Assembly: GCF_001865015.1 (NCBI RefSeq)
Contig: NZ_MJGV01000017.1
Location: 53,836-102,630, forward strand
Length of the DNA stretch: 48,795 bases
Direction: 5' to 3'
Source of the DNA: Curtobacterium sp. MMLR14_010
Lineage (GTDB): Bacteria > Actinomycetota > Actinomycetes > Actinomycetales > Microbacteriaceae
Made by a program: the position numbers and the translations under genes. The notes below the pieces were generated by a model that ran no database searches, was not told the DNA's origin, and worked only from the letters and a program-made list of their open reading frames with translations. Position 1 is the stretch's first letter. The number at the start of each line of letters is the position of its first letter. Below, piece after piece: positions 8,715 to 17,422 of this stretch.

Positions 8715-9215
8715 ATGTCGCTCGAAAATAAGCATCGTCGCCTCGGAGCATCTATTGCGTTGCTTGCCGTAGCTGGGGTATTTCTTTCGGGGTGTTCTAG
8801 TGTTCGGGGAGGAAGTGACTCTCCCTCCGTGACGCGCACTATGGATCAAGCGGATCAATTCAGCGCTACAGGGATTGAACACCACGAGATCTCGAAGACG
8901 TTCGGGTCGACGGACCTCGTCATTCTTCGATCGAAGTACAGCGGTGATGTGGAAAGCGGCGATGAAAGCGTTCGGCTGGCTCGGTATCTGCTCGAGGCTG
9001 GATATGCAGTCAATGACCACAAGCCCACCTCGGGCATCCGCGTGATTCTGCAGGGGTATCGGGGCCAGCCGCTCGGACTTGCCCTAGAGAATTCCGGTTG
9101 GCAAGGCGTCGTCTATGAAGAGTCGGAGCCAGGGCGGTTCTTCGTCAACGGTGCCGTGCTCGAGAACAAACTCGGCAAGTGGCCCGGGCGTATGCCCGAG
9201 ACCGCACCGCACTGA
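8715..9215 (+). CDS. Lipoprotein, candidate immunity protein (paralog 2)
   Basis: A 166-residue lipoprotein with lipobox LSGC (Cys27). The mature domain shares the pattern of the protein encoded at 7968-8438: a central AGYAVNDHK block, a strand with a Gly-rich segment (LQGYRGQPLGLALENSGW), and a closing RFFVNGAVLENKLGKWPGRM. The two are therefore diverged copies. AAGGAC lies just before the ATG. Multiple non-identical copies behind one effector are typical of immunity families that protect against related toxins from other strains. Function is inferred from context only. Low-GC codon use matches the other genes of this block. Confidence 0.75.
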   Translation: MSLENKHRRLGASIALLAVAGVFLSGCSSVRGGSDSPSVTRTMDQADQFSATGIEHHEISKTFGSTDLVILRSKYSGDVESGDESVRLARYLLEAGYAVNDHKPTSGIRVILQGYRGQPLGLALENSGWQGVVYEESEPGRFFVNGAVLENKLGKWPGRMPETAPH

Positions 9216-9405
9216 TTGCTGCGGCACTTCGGTGTGAGTCTCATGGCGCACCCTCGGGGACATGACGTCGAAAACGGATCGGCGGGACCTCGGTTCGAAC
9301 TCCTCCACGGGTCCCCGGGGCGAACTCGACTCCGATCCCAACACAGGAAGTCGTCTCGGATCGTTGGTGCTGTCGGTGCGATGGCGTGTGCGACGGATCC
9401 GAGCG
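9216..9405. other. Convergent intergenic gap
   Basis: These 190 bases lie between the last lipoprotein gene (rightward) and recQ (leftward). No open frame with a ribosome site, strong hairpin or complete RNA gene is seen. A short stretch at 9292-9303 (GGTTCGAACTCC) resembles a tRNA T-loop but has no matching stems. Confidence 0.5.
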
Positions 9406-11619
9406 TCAGGCGACCGTGGCCAGCGCGAACGGCAGCACGGCTGACGCCCCAGCGCGGCGGAGCTCCCGGCCCGCAACGGTCATCGTCCAGCGGCTGTCGA
9501 CGAGGTCGTCCACGAGCAGCACCGGCCCCTCGTGCGACTGCAGTGCCGCCCCGAGCTCCGGCCCGACCGTGAAGGTGTCCCACACGCCACTCAGCCGGTA
9601 TGCACTGTTCGTCGCACCGTCCCCACGCGGCACCCCACCATCGCGGTCGAGCGTCCCGAGGAACTCGAGCTTGCCGATCGACGACAACGCCGACGCCAAC
9701 GACGCGACGAGCTGGGGCCGCGAGCGCGACGACATCGCGATGACACCGGTCGGCCGGGTCTCCCACGGCCAGTCGCGGAGCGCACGGATGCAGCCGTCGA
9801 GGAGCTCCCGTGACACGGGCGCATCGGGCACTCCGGAGGCGAACAGCGCTCGCAGGGGACCGCCCCAGCCGAGGTCGGTCAGCCGTGCGACAGCACGCCC
9901 CGGAGCGACGACCTCGCCCGGGCCGAGCTTGCCGCGCACGGGGACGTTCAACGCCGACATGCCGGAGGGCCACTGGGCCCGCGGCGCGATCTCGACGCCG
10001 ACCTGGTCGAGGGCCGAGGACGCACCCTCGGCGGCAGCGCCCGGCACGTCGGTGGGGTACCAGACGCCCGCACAGTTGTCGCAGCGGCCGCAGGGCTCCG
10101 CGGACGGGTCGTCGAGGTCCTGCTGCAGGAGTTGCATCCGGCAGGCGTCGGTCGACTCGTAGTCGAGCATCGAAGACGCTTCGGCGGCACGGGCAGCGGC
10201 CACGCGGGCGTAGCGGGCCTCGTCGTACTCCCACGGCTGCCCGGTCGACACCCAGCCGCCGGTGACACGGCGGACGGCGCCGTCGACGTCGAGCACCTTG
10301 AGCAGGAGTTCGAGCGTGGAGCGCTTGATGTCGACGAGGCCTTCGAGCGCGACGGTCGACATCGCGGAGTCGGTGGAGAGGGCGTCGAGCACGGCCGTCG
10401 CACGCGACTGGGTCGGCATCGAGGCACTGGCGAAGTACTGCCAGATCTCGCGGTCCTCACGCCCCGGCAGCAGGATCACGTCGGCGTTGTCCGTCGCACG
10501 GCCGGCACGACCGATCTGCTGGTAGTAGGCGACGGGGGAGGAGGGAGCCCCGACGTGCACGACGAAGCCGAGGTCGGGCTTGTCGAAGCCCATACCGAGC
10601 GCGCTCGTGGCGACGAGGGCCTTCAGCTCGTTGTTCTTGAGCTGCTGCTCGAGCTGTTCGCGTTCGTCGGTGTCCGTCCGGCCCGTGTAGGCCCGGACCG
10701 CGTGGCCGCTCTCGCGCAGGAGCCGTGCGATGTCCTCGGCCGCGGAGACCGTCAGCGTGTAGATGATGCCGCTGCCAGGCAGGTCGCCGAGGTGTGCCAG
10801 GAGCCAGCCGAGCCGGGCGCGGGCGTCGGGCAGCGTCAGCACGCCGAGGCGCAGCGACGCCCGGGCGAGCGAGCCGCGGATGGTGAACACCGGGTCGGCT
10901 GGGCCGGCGGTGAGCTGTTCGGCGACGTCCTCCACCACGCGCTCGTTGGCGGTGGCCGTGGTGGCCAGCACGGGAACGCCGTGCGGCAGGGACCGGATGA
11001 GTTCGGCGAGCCGGCGGTAGTCGGGCCGGAAGTCGTGGCCCCAGTCGGAGATGCAGTGGGCCTCGTCCACGACGAGCATCCCCATCCGGGCGATGAGCGC
11101 CGGCATCTGCTCGTCGCGGAACTTCGGGTTGTTCAGCCGCTCAGGGGAGACGAGGAGCACGTCGACCTCGTCCCGCGCCAGCTTCGCCTGTGTGTCGGAC
11201 CACTCGTGCGCGTTCGCGGAGTTGATCGACACCGCCCGGACTCCAGCCCGGGCTGCGGCCGCGACCTGGTCCCGCATGAGCGCCAGGAGCGGCGACACGA
11301 GCACCGTCGGACCGCCCCCGCGACGGCGGAGCAACAGGGTCGCCAGGAAGTAGACCGCCGACTTGCCCCACCCGGTGCGCTGCACGACGAGGGCGCGCTG
11401 GCGGTGCTCGACCAGGGCCGAGATGGCCTCCAGCTGCCCGGGGTGGAAGACCGCGTCGGGGCGACCGGTCAAGGCGAAGAGGGCCTCCCGTGCCTCGGCG
11501 GCGAGTTCGGTCGACGGCGGAGCCGTCGGCGCCGCTGCGGCGCCCAGCGCGGACGCCGACGGGGCAGCCGCGGACGCAGACGGGACGGACGGTCCGGAGC
11601 CGAGCACAGGAGAGGACAT
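9406..11619 (-). CDS. recQ: RecQ-family ATP-dependent DNA helicase with C-terminal PRTase-like domain
   Basis: A 3'-5' DNA helicase of recombination and repair. The 737-residue product has a Pro/Ala-rich start (1-40), Walker A TGWGKS at 82-87, the DEAH box and RecQ signature (VDEAHCISDWGHDFR, near 183), and helicase C motifs (TSALGMGFDKPDLGFVVH, QQIGRAGR). A zinc-binding region with CRMQLL and CGRCDNC follows. The last 150 residues hold a phosphoribosyltransferase-type PRPP loop, VLLVDDLVDSRWT (about 700-712), which replaces an HRDC domain. This fused form occurs in actinobacterial RecQs; whether the tail binds a nucleotide is not known to me. It is a single transcription unit, with the next gene 110 bases upstream on the same strand. 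Confidence 0.93.
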   Translation of the reverse strand: MSSPVLGSGPSVPSASAAAPSASALGAAAAPTAPPSTELAAEAREALFALTGRPDAVFHPGQLEAISALVEHRQRALVVQRTGWGKSAVYFLATLLLRRRGGGPTVLVSPLLALMRDQVAAAARAGVRAVSINSANAHEWSDTQAKLARDEVDVLLVSPERLNNPKFRDEQMPALIARMGMLVVDEAHCISDWGHDFRPDYRRLAELIRSLPHGVPVLATTATANERVVEDVAEQLTAGPADPVFTIRGSLARASLRLGVLTLPDARARLGWLLAHLGDLPGSGIIYTLTVSAAEDIARLLRESGHAVRAYTGRTDTDEREQLEQQLKNNELKALVATSALGMGFDKPDLGFVVHVGAPSSPVAYYQQIGRAGRATDNADVILLPGREDREIWQYFASASMPTQSRATAVLDALSTDSAMSTVALEGLVDIKRSTLELLLKVLDVDGAVRRVTGGWVSTGQPWEYDEARYARVAAARAAEASSMLDYESTDACRMQLLQQDLDDPSAEPCGRCDNCAGVWYPTDVPGAAAEGASSALDQVGVEIAPRAQWPSGMSALNVPVRGKLGPGEVVAPGRAVARLTDLGWGGPLRALFASGVPDAPVSRELLDGCIRALRDWPWETRPTGVIAMSSRSRPQLVASLASALSSIGKLEFLGTLDRDGGVPRGDGATNSAYRLSGVWDTFTVGPELGAALQSHEGPVLLVDDLVDSRWTMTVAGRELRRAGASAVLPFALATVA

Positions 11620-11729
11620 GCCCCCATGCTGTCAGCACCGTCCGACGGAACGCGCCCCCAGCCTCCCGGCTGTGGACAGACCGGAGGATGTGGAGAGCCA
11701 ACCGGTCGGGAACGGCCGGACGATCCCCG

Positions 11730-13202
11730 CTACTGGTAGGTGACCAGCGACGGCGTCGGCGTCACCTGCGACATCGTCTCGGACGGCGACAGCATGGGCG
11801 TGTCCTCGTCGTAGAAGTTCTTCCAGCCCCAGTGGATGCCAGCGGGCGCGCCGACGTGGAGCGCCTTCCACGTCGCCTGCTTGTCCGGCTGGGAGCCCTG
11901 CCCGTCGACGTGCACGAGCATGTCGAGCTCCGGGTGTGCCTGCAGCGACGAGCGGTCCTGGATCATCGACAGCCGGAACTGGTGCAGGACGAGGGCCTTC
12001 GGCGGCAGGTCCTCCGATCGGACGAGGTCGGCCAGCCAGGCGGACACCTCGTTCACCTCGGCGGCGCTCACCGTCCCGATCTGCCGCAGCGGGACCTGGT
12101 CCGGTCCGAGTCGCCACTCCGGGTCGAGCGCGAGCCACACCCCGGGTCGCTCCAGCAGCGACTCGTACCGCTTCGCCTGCGACAGGAAGTCCGAGCGGCC
12201 CGGCTGCAGGTCGATGATGACCGGCATGCCCGCGTCGTGCGCCGCGTCCACGTACGGCTCGAGCGTCGACACCGGCAGCTCGGTCGAGTAGTCGCCGTCC
12301 GCACCCGCGTCGCCGGCAGCGACCGTCGCGATCAGCTCGAACGCGGGGGTCACCGGCTCGTCCGTCAGTCCGTCGTACGTCGTCGCGAGGTCGCGCACCC
12401 TCGTCACCGATGCCGCGGGGTCCTGCTCGCCGAGCACCCCGAGTGCCGGCGCGCCCGGCGCCCCGTACATCGCGACGTACCGGTGCCCGTCGAACGGCCG
12501 CTGGCCGCCGTGCGGCAGCTGCCAGCCGCCCTCGGCCGCACGGACGGTCCACCGGGGGTCCCCGAGCTTCACGAAGGCTCTCCCCACCAGGACCGTCGGC
12601 GACTCCTCGTGCTCGTGCAGGGCGCGGACCACCTCCGGCGCGGCGGCCGGGTCGGTCACGCCTTCCGGCATGGTCACCACCGTCGCACCCGCTGCCTTCG
12701 CGGTCGCGGAGACAGCAGCGTCCTCCGTCGCCTCCGCCATGACGACGGTCACCGACCGGGAGGCTCGGGGTGCGTCCGCGTCGTCCGTCTCCTCCGACGC
12801 GGCTCGCTTCTCGACCGATGTGTCGATGTGCACGGTGCCGACGGTCTGGTACCAGGACGCGTCGAGTCGCCGGAGCTCGGCTGCCACCGCTCGGCGCCGC
12901 TCGTCATCGACGAGCAGCACCGGGACGTGAGCGGTGCGAGCGGCGCTCGCCGCCTTCCTGATCGCCGGCGCGTCGTCGGCGGGGGCGAGGACCGCACCCG
13001 GTGCCGAGGCGAACAGCGCACGACTCGCCCGGAGCGCCCGTTCGGCGGCATCCCGCTGTGTCACGACGGTGATCGTGTCGGCGGAGGCCTTCGTCAGGGT
13101 GGCGCGGGTCACGGGGGGTGCTGTCCCGGTGCAACCGGCTGCTCCCAGCAGGAGCCCTGCGGTTGTGAGCAGAACGACGGAACGGGTGGAACGGGAACGC
13201 AT
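11730..13202 (-). CDS. Conserved actinobacterial lipoprotein of unknown function
   Basis: A 490-residue exported lipoprotein with an N-terminal signal and lipobox GAAGC (Cys24). The first half (about 35-240) is Ala/Val-rich with repeated alpha/beta units resembling cell-wall-binding or substrate-binding folds. The second half (about 250-490) looks barrel-like: TPAFELIATVAAG, YVDAAHDAGMPVIIDLQPGRSDF, PGVWLALDPEWRL, PKALVLHQFR and a terminal PAGIHWGWKNFYDEDTP. Strand-ending acidic residues suggest a glycoside-hydrolase-like TIM barrel, but I recognise no named family. The ATG sits in an intergenic region shared with the tRNA gene, which is transcribed the other way. Confidence 0.8.
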   Translation of the reverse strand: MRSRSTRSVVLLTTAGLLLGAAGCTGTAPPVTRATLTKASADTITVVTQRDAAERALRASRALFASAPGAVLAPADDAPAIRKAASAARTAHVPVLLVDDERRRAVAAELRRLDASWYQTVGTVHIDTSVEKRAASEETDDADAPRASRSVTVVMAEATEDAAVSATAKAAGATVVTMPEGVTDPAAAPEVVRALHEHEESPTVLVGRAFVKLGDPRWTVRAAEGGWQLPHGGQRPFDGHRYVAMYGAPGAPALGVLGEQDPAASVTRVRDLATTYDGLTDEPVTPAFELIATVAAGDAGADGDYSTELPVSTLEPYVDAAHDAGMPVIIDLQPGRSDFLSQAKRYESLLERPGVWLALDPEWRLGPDQVPLRQIGTVSAAEVNEVSAWLADLVRSEDLPPKALVLHQFRLSMIQDRSSLQAHPELDMLVHVDGQGSQPDKQATWKALHVGAPAGIHWGWKNFYDEDTPMLSPSETMSQVTPTPSLVTYQ

Positions 13203-13271
13203 CGGGCCACCCTAGGGGAGTCGCGCCGGACTGGGCGATCCGAGGTGGCGCGGCGAGGGCTCGTCGTCCGC

Positions 13272-13277
13272 TATGCT
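13272..13277 (+). promoter_or_regulatory. Candidate -10 element of the tRNA-Pro gene
   Basis: TATGCT lies 73 bases upstream of the tRNA 5' end, in the gap after the divergent lipoprotein gene. No good -35 hexamer is seen at 17 bases, so this is tentative. Confidence 0.35.
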
Positions 13278-13349
13278 TGTCTGGCTGCTCCGCGCTCGGT
13301 CGGGTGCGGGTGGCGGAGTCCCTCGGGACTCCGAGTTCTCCGGAACTCG

Positions 13350-13423
<74 letters not shown>

Positions 13424-13431
13424 CCGACAAG

Positions 13432-13463
13432 CCCCGACGGAACCACGGTTCCGTCGGGGTTTC
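13432..13463 (+). terminator. Rho-independent terminator after tRNA-Pro
   Basis: A near-perfect hairpin, CCCCGACGGAACC at 13432-13444 and its complement at 13447-13459, followed by TTTCTT. It begins nine bases after the tRNA end. Confidence 0.9.
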
Positions 13464-13567
13464 TTGCGTCCGGCCTCGTCTGTCCCAGCGACCGCCCGGG
13501 ATCCGCCGTGCCGAGCACGCCCAGGTGGAGGACGATGGGCCGCACCGCACTCAGGAGATGATGCGCC

Positions 13568-13912
13568 ATGCAGTTCCTCGTCAACGTGATCGACGACGGC
13601 CAGGCCGAAGCCGCTGGCCGGACCGAATCCGCCACCGCCGCTGAGGCCGACGCGGTCCAGGCCCTGAACGACCGGCTGCAGGCCGACGGTCGGATCGTGT
13701 TCGCCGGCGGCCTCGCCGGGCCTGCCGACAGTGTCGTCGTCGATGCCCGGAGCGGGGACGCCGTCGTCACCGAGGGCCCGGTCGTCGACGCGGCCGAGTA
13801 CGTCGCGGGGTTCTGGGTGCTCGAGCTCCCGGACGTCGAGACGGCCCGAGCAGTCGCTGCCGAGGCCTCGACGGCGTGCAACCGGAGGATCGAGCTGCGC
13901 CCGCTGCTGTGA
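13568..13912 (+). CDS. YciI-family (YCII-related) protein
   Basis: A 114-residue single-domain protein of the dimeric alpha/beta (ferredoxin-like) YCII superfamily. The start MQFLVNVIDD, the middle GRIVFAGGLAGPADSVVVD, the GPVVDAAEYVAGFWVLELPDVETA stretch and the final ELRPLL match the pattern of YciI/DGPF proteins. These are small, often sigma-factor-associated proteins; some members catalyse minor lyase or dehalogenation steps, and most have no known role. AGGAG lies ten bases before the ATG. It stands alone after the tRNA terminator. Confidence 0.85.
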   Translation: MQFLVNVIDDGQAEAAGRTESATAAEADAVQALNDRLQADGRIVFAGGLAGPADSVVVDARSGDAVVTEGPVVDAAEYVAGFWVLELPDVETARAVAAEASTACNRRIELRPLL

Positions 13913-14006
13913 AGTGCCCGAGCAGCAGCGGACCCGGCGTGACGATCATCGGAGTCGTCGCGTCCCGTTCACGGGCGCAGCATCCCGTGCCCGGACAGGA
14001 GACACC

Positions 14007-14423
14007 ATGAGCACCACTGACCACGACGACACCACCACCAGCCGGCCGTCCTTCCGGGACACCGTCACCGCGGGCCTCGCGCAGAAGGCGCTCGAGCCGG
14101 TGCTGCGTGCCGTACGGGACGAGATCGCGTCGGCTCGGCGGGAGATCAGCGAGCGTGCGACGAGCGCGAAGGCGGGGCTGCTGCTCACGGGCGTGGCGGT
14201 CGGGTTCGCGCTGACGACCCTCGTCGTGCTGGCCGGCTTCGTGGTCGCGCTCCTGGCGCTGGTGCTGCCGGTGTGGGCGGCGGCGGGCATCACGTTCGCC
14301 GTGTTCGCGATCGTGACCGCGGTCCTGCTCGTGCTCGGGCTGCGCGGCATCCGCCGTGGGGTACCGCCGGTGCCGTCGGACACGATCCGCTCGGCGAAGG
14401 ACCGCCTGACCGACCATTCGTAG
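14007..14423 (+). CDS. Phage holin family (Holin-X) membrane protein
   Basis: A 138-residue membrane protein. A charged cytosolic segment (about 1-50, amphipathic helix with DEIASARREISERA) precedes two strong membrane helices (about 53-78 and 84-108), and the protein ends in a short basic tail. This layout matches the actinobacterial Holin-X family (PF07332), a widespread chromosomal protein that need not come from a phage. No other phage gene is nearby. GGAG precedes the ATG; longer upstream readings of this frame lack a ribosome site. Confidence 0.78.
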   Translation: MSTTDHDDTTTSRPSFRDTVTAGLAQKALEPVLRAVRDEIASARREISERATSAKAGLLLTGVAVGFALTTLVVLAGFVVALLALVLPVWAAAGITFAVFAIVTAVLLVLGLRGIRRGVPPVPSDTIRSAKDRLTDHS

Positions 14424-14564
14424 CGGCGGCCGGAGCGACGTCGAGCTGACGGATGCGGTCGGCGACGCGCGGGTCCTGCGAACCAGATCCGTCACGCGTC
14501 GATCCGGGAACGTCGATCCCGGCGAGCATCCCGGTACGGTGGAGACCTCTCGGGGGGAGCAGAC

Positions 14565-14897
14565 ATGAGCGACGGCAGCGACGGCAGCGACGACCGCGTC
14601 CAGCACGACGAGCGAGACCAGGGACCGCGCAGCATCGGCGAGCAGCGGGTCGCTGCCTGGATCGGCGGCGTCATCGGCCTCGTCGTCGCCATCGACGTCG
14701 TCTACCTGCTCGGGCACGCCATCGACGCCGGTGGGTCTGGTGCGTTCGCGTTCGGCCTGGCGATCCTCGGCGTCCCGCTCGCCGTCGTCACGCTCTTCGT
14801 CTGCGGTCTGCTGACGCGCCGCTACCGCGGGTTCCTGGTGAGCGTCGGCTTCGCGCTCCTGGTCTCGCCGTTCCTCGGCCTCGCCCTGAACACCTGA
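14565..14897 (+). CDS. Small three-helix membrane protein, unknown function
   Basis: A 110-residue protein with an acidic Ser/Asp/Gly-rich cytosolic start (SDGSDGSDDR) and three membrane segments: about 30-51 (AAWIGGVIGLVVAIDVVYLL), 59-80 and 87-108. No motif suggests a function. The ribosome site CGGGGGGAG is strong and well placed, which supports expression. Confidence 0.72.
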   Translation: MSDGSDGSDDRVQHDERDQGPRSIGEQRVAAWIGGVIGLVVAIDVVYLLGHAIDAGGSGAFAFGLAILGVPLAVVTLFVCGLLTRRYRGFLVSVGFALLVSPFLGLALNT

Positions 14898-14960
14898 CGC
14901 ACGGCCGGCCGCACGGCCAGCCGCACGGCTGGCGCGCCGCGCCGACCAACGACAGCCCGG

Positions 14961-17384
14961 TCACATCCCGAGCTGTTCCCGCAGGTAGGGCGCCGTCCGG
15001 CTCGTCGTCGACGCAGCGACCTCGCGCGGTGTCCCCACGGCGACGACCTGCCCGCCGGCGTCGCCCCCGGCCGGCCCCATGTCGATCACGTGGTCCGCCC
15101 CCGCCACGACGTCCATCGCGTGCTCGACCACGACGACGGTGTTGCCCGCGTCGGTGAGCCGGCCGAGCTGCGCCGCCAGGAGTTCGACGTCCGCCGGGTG
15201 CAGCCCCGTGGTGGGCTCGTCGAGCAGGTAGAGCGTGTGTCCGGTCCGTGCGCGCTGGAGTTCGGTCGCGAGCTTGATGCGCTGCGCCTCGCCCCCGGAG
15301 AGCTCCGGTGCGGGCTGCCCGAGCCGGAGGTACCCGAGCCCGACCTCACGCAGGGTCTCGAGCCCGCGGGCGGCGATCGGCAGGGGAGCGAGGAACGGTG
15401 CGGCCTCGTCGACGGTCATCGCCAGGACGTCCGCGATCGACGCGCCCTGCCACAGGACCTCGAGCGTCGACGCGGTGTACCGGGTGCCGTGGCACTCCGG
15501 GCACGGCGCCCAGCTGCCGGGCAGGAACAGGAGCTCGACGGAGACGGACCCCTCGCCCTGGCAGACCTCGCAGCGGCCGCCGGCGACGTTGAACGAGAAC
15601 CGCCCGGCGGTCCAGCCTCGTGAACGGGCCTCTGGCGTCGCGGCGAAGGCTGCTCGGACCGCGTCGAAGAGCCCGGTGTACGTGGCGAGGTTCGAGCGGG
15701 GCGTCCGTCCGATGGCCTTCTGGTCGACCACGACGACCCGGTCGACGATCGAGCTCTCCAGAGCAGCCGAGGGCAGGACCCCGCCGACGAGCGACGACTT
15801 GCCCGACCCACTGACCCCGGTGACGGCGGTCAGGACCCCGAGCGGCAGGTCGACGTCGATGTCCTGCAGGTTGTGTCGGCTGACCCCGCGCAACGCCAGC
15901 GTGCCGACCGGCGTTCGCACGGTCCGGGACACTCGGGATCCAGAACCCGCAACCAGGTACCGCCGCGTCACCGACGCCTCGACCGACGCCAGCCCGTCCA
16001 CCGGCCCGCTGTACAGCACGGTCCCGCCGCCGGCTCCCGCCCCGGGCCCGACGTCGACGATCCAGTCCGCCCGCCGGACGATGCTCATGTCGTGCTCGAC
16101 CACGAACACGCTGTTGCCGCTCGCGCGCAGGTCCTCGAGCACCTCCATGAGCGACTCGGCGTCAGCGGGATGCAGTCCCGCGCTCGGCTCGTCGAGCACG
16201 TAGACCACGCCGAACAGCCCCGAGCGCAGCTGCGTCGCGGTCCGCAGCCGCTGGGTCTCGCCGGGGGAGAGCGTCGGCGTCGACCGGTCGAGCGCCAGGT
16301 ACCCGAGCCCGAGCCCGGTCAGCACCTCGACCCGAGTGAGCAGGTCCGACGCGATGGCCACGGCGACCGAGGAGCGCTCGCCGGAGGACGCCTTCGACGT
16401 CGCCGCGGACGCGTCCGTGATCGCCGCGATCGGCCGCAGCACGTCGGCCAGGTCGGTCAGCGGCAGCCCGTTCAGCCCCGCGATGGAGTGTCCGCCGACG
16501 GTCACGGCCAGGGCAGCGCGGGTCAGTCCAGTCCCGTGGCACAGCCCGCACGGCCCGGACTCGACGAACCGCAGCACCTTGTTCCGCTGCGACTCGCTCT
16601 GGGAGTCCGCCAGGGTGTGCAGCACGAACTGCCGGGCGCTCCAGAACCGTCCCTTGTAGGGCTTCGCCACGCGGTCGCGCTTCGGGTGCACCTCGACGAC
16701 GGGCTGTTCCTCGGTGAACAGCAGCCAGTCGCGGTCCTCGCGGCTCAGCTCACGCCAGGGCCGCTCGATGTCGTACCCGAGCCCCGCGGTCACGTCACGC
16801 AGGTTCTTCCCCTGCCAGGCGCCGGGCCAGGCGGTGATCGCGCCGTCGCGGATGCTGAGGGAGTCGTCGTGCACGGCGGACGCCTCGGTCACCTCGTGCG
16901 CGGTGCCGAGCCCGTGGCAGCGGGGGCAGGCACCGGCGACGGTGTTCGGCGAGAACGAGTCGGACTCCAGCCGGTCCGCCCCGTCCGGGTAGGTGCCGGC
17001 GCGCGAGAACAGCATCCGCATCGAGTTCGACAGGGTGGTCAACGTGCCGACGGTGGACCGGGCACTCGGGGCACCGCGACGCTGCTGCAGCGCGACCGCC
17101 GGCGGCAGCCCGGTGATCGAGTCCACGTGCGGCGTCGACCCCTGCGCGATGAGCCGCCGCGCGTACGGCGCGACGGACTCGAGGAAGCGCCGCTGCGCCT
17201 CCGCGAACACCGTCCCGAACGCCAGCGACGACTTGCCGGACCCGGAGACGCCCGTGAACGCGACGATCCGGTCACGTGGGACGTCCACGTCGACGTCGCG
17301 CAGGTTGTTCTCGCGGGCTCCGCGGACACGGATGAAGTCGTCGTGCCCGGGGTGGTCGGCAGGGGCGGTTCTCGAAGTGGGCAT
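14961..17384 (-). CDS. UvrA-like ABC ATPase, short form lacking the UvrB-binding insertion
   Basis: An 807-residue member of the excinuclease A group, with two ABC modules and zinc-finger insertions. Module 1 has Walker A GVSGSGKSS (45-53), CPRCHG and CGLCHG motifs, an LSPGETQR signature and VLDEPSAGLHP. Module 2 has a second GVSGSGKSS (about 522), CEVCQGEG with CPECHG, LSGGEAQRIKLA and LLDEPTTGLHP. True UvrA is about 950 residues. The missing 140 or so residues fall after the first Walker A, where UvrA binds UvrB, so this protein resembles UvrA2/DrrC-like paralogs linked to drug resistance or DNA protection instead of UvrBC excision. A 22-bp hairpin separates it from the upstream gene. Confidence 0.9.
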   Translation of the reverse strand: MPTSRTAPADHPGHDDFIRVRGARENNLRDVDVDVPRDRIVAFTGVSGSGKSSLAFGTVFAEAQRRFLESVAPYARRLIAQGSTPHVDSITGLPPAVALQQRRGAPSARSTVGTLTTLSNSMRMLFSRAGTYPDGADRLESDSFSPNTVAGACPRCHGLGTAHEVTEASAVHDDSLSIRDGAITAWPGAWQGKNLRDVTAGLGYDIERPWRELSREDRDWLLFTEEQPVVEVHPKRDRVAKPYKGRFWSARQFVLHTLADSQSESQRNKVLRFVESGPCGLCHGTGLTRAALAVTVGGHSIAGLNGLPLTDLADVLRPIAAITDASAATSKASSGERSSVAVAIASDLLTRVEVLTGLGLGYLALDRSTPTLSPGETQRLRTATQLRSGLFGVVYVLDEPSAGLHPADAESLMEVLEDLRASGNSVFVVEHDMSIVRRADWIVDVGPGAGAGGGTVLYSGPVDGLASVEASVTRRYLVAGSGSRVSRTVRTPVGTLALRGVSRHNLQDIDVDLPLGVLTAVTGVSGSGKSSLVGGVLPSAALESSIVDRVVVVDQKAIGRTPRSNLATYTGLFDAVRAAFAATPEARSRGWTAGRFSFNVAGGRCEVCQGEGSVSVELLFLPGSWAPCPECHGTRYTASTLEVLWQGASIADVLAMTVDEAAPFLAPLPIAARGLETLREVGLGYLRLGQPAPELSGGEAQRIKLATELQRARTGHTLYLLDEPTTGLHPADVELLAAQLGRLTDAGNTVVVVEHAMDVVAGADHVIDMGPAGGDAGGQVVAVGTPREVAASTTSRTAPYLREQLGM

Positions 17385-17422
17385 CCCCTCGAGACTAGGC
17401 GCGCGCCCTGGACGCGGTGACC

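Noticed and set aside
9285..9320. tRNA 3' end or attachment-site remnant (GGTTCGAACTCC)
   Set aside because: The loop matches a tRNA T-loop, but the T-stem and acceptor stem do not pair and no integrase or direct repeat is nearby.
14007..14423. Prophage remnant suggested by the holin-family protein
   Set aside because: Holin-X proteins are common chromosomal genes in actinobacteria, and no endolysin, integrase or structural phage gene is present.
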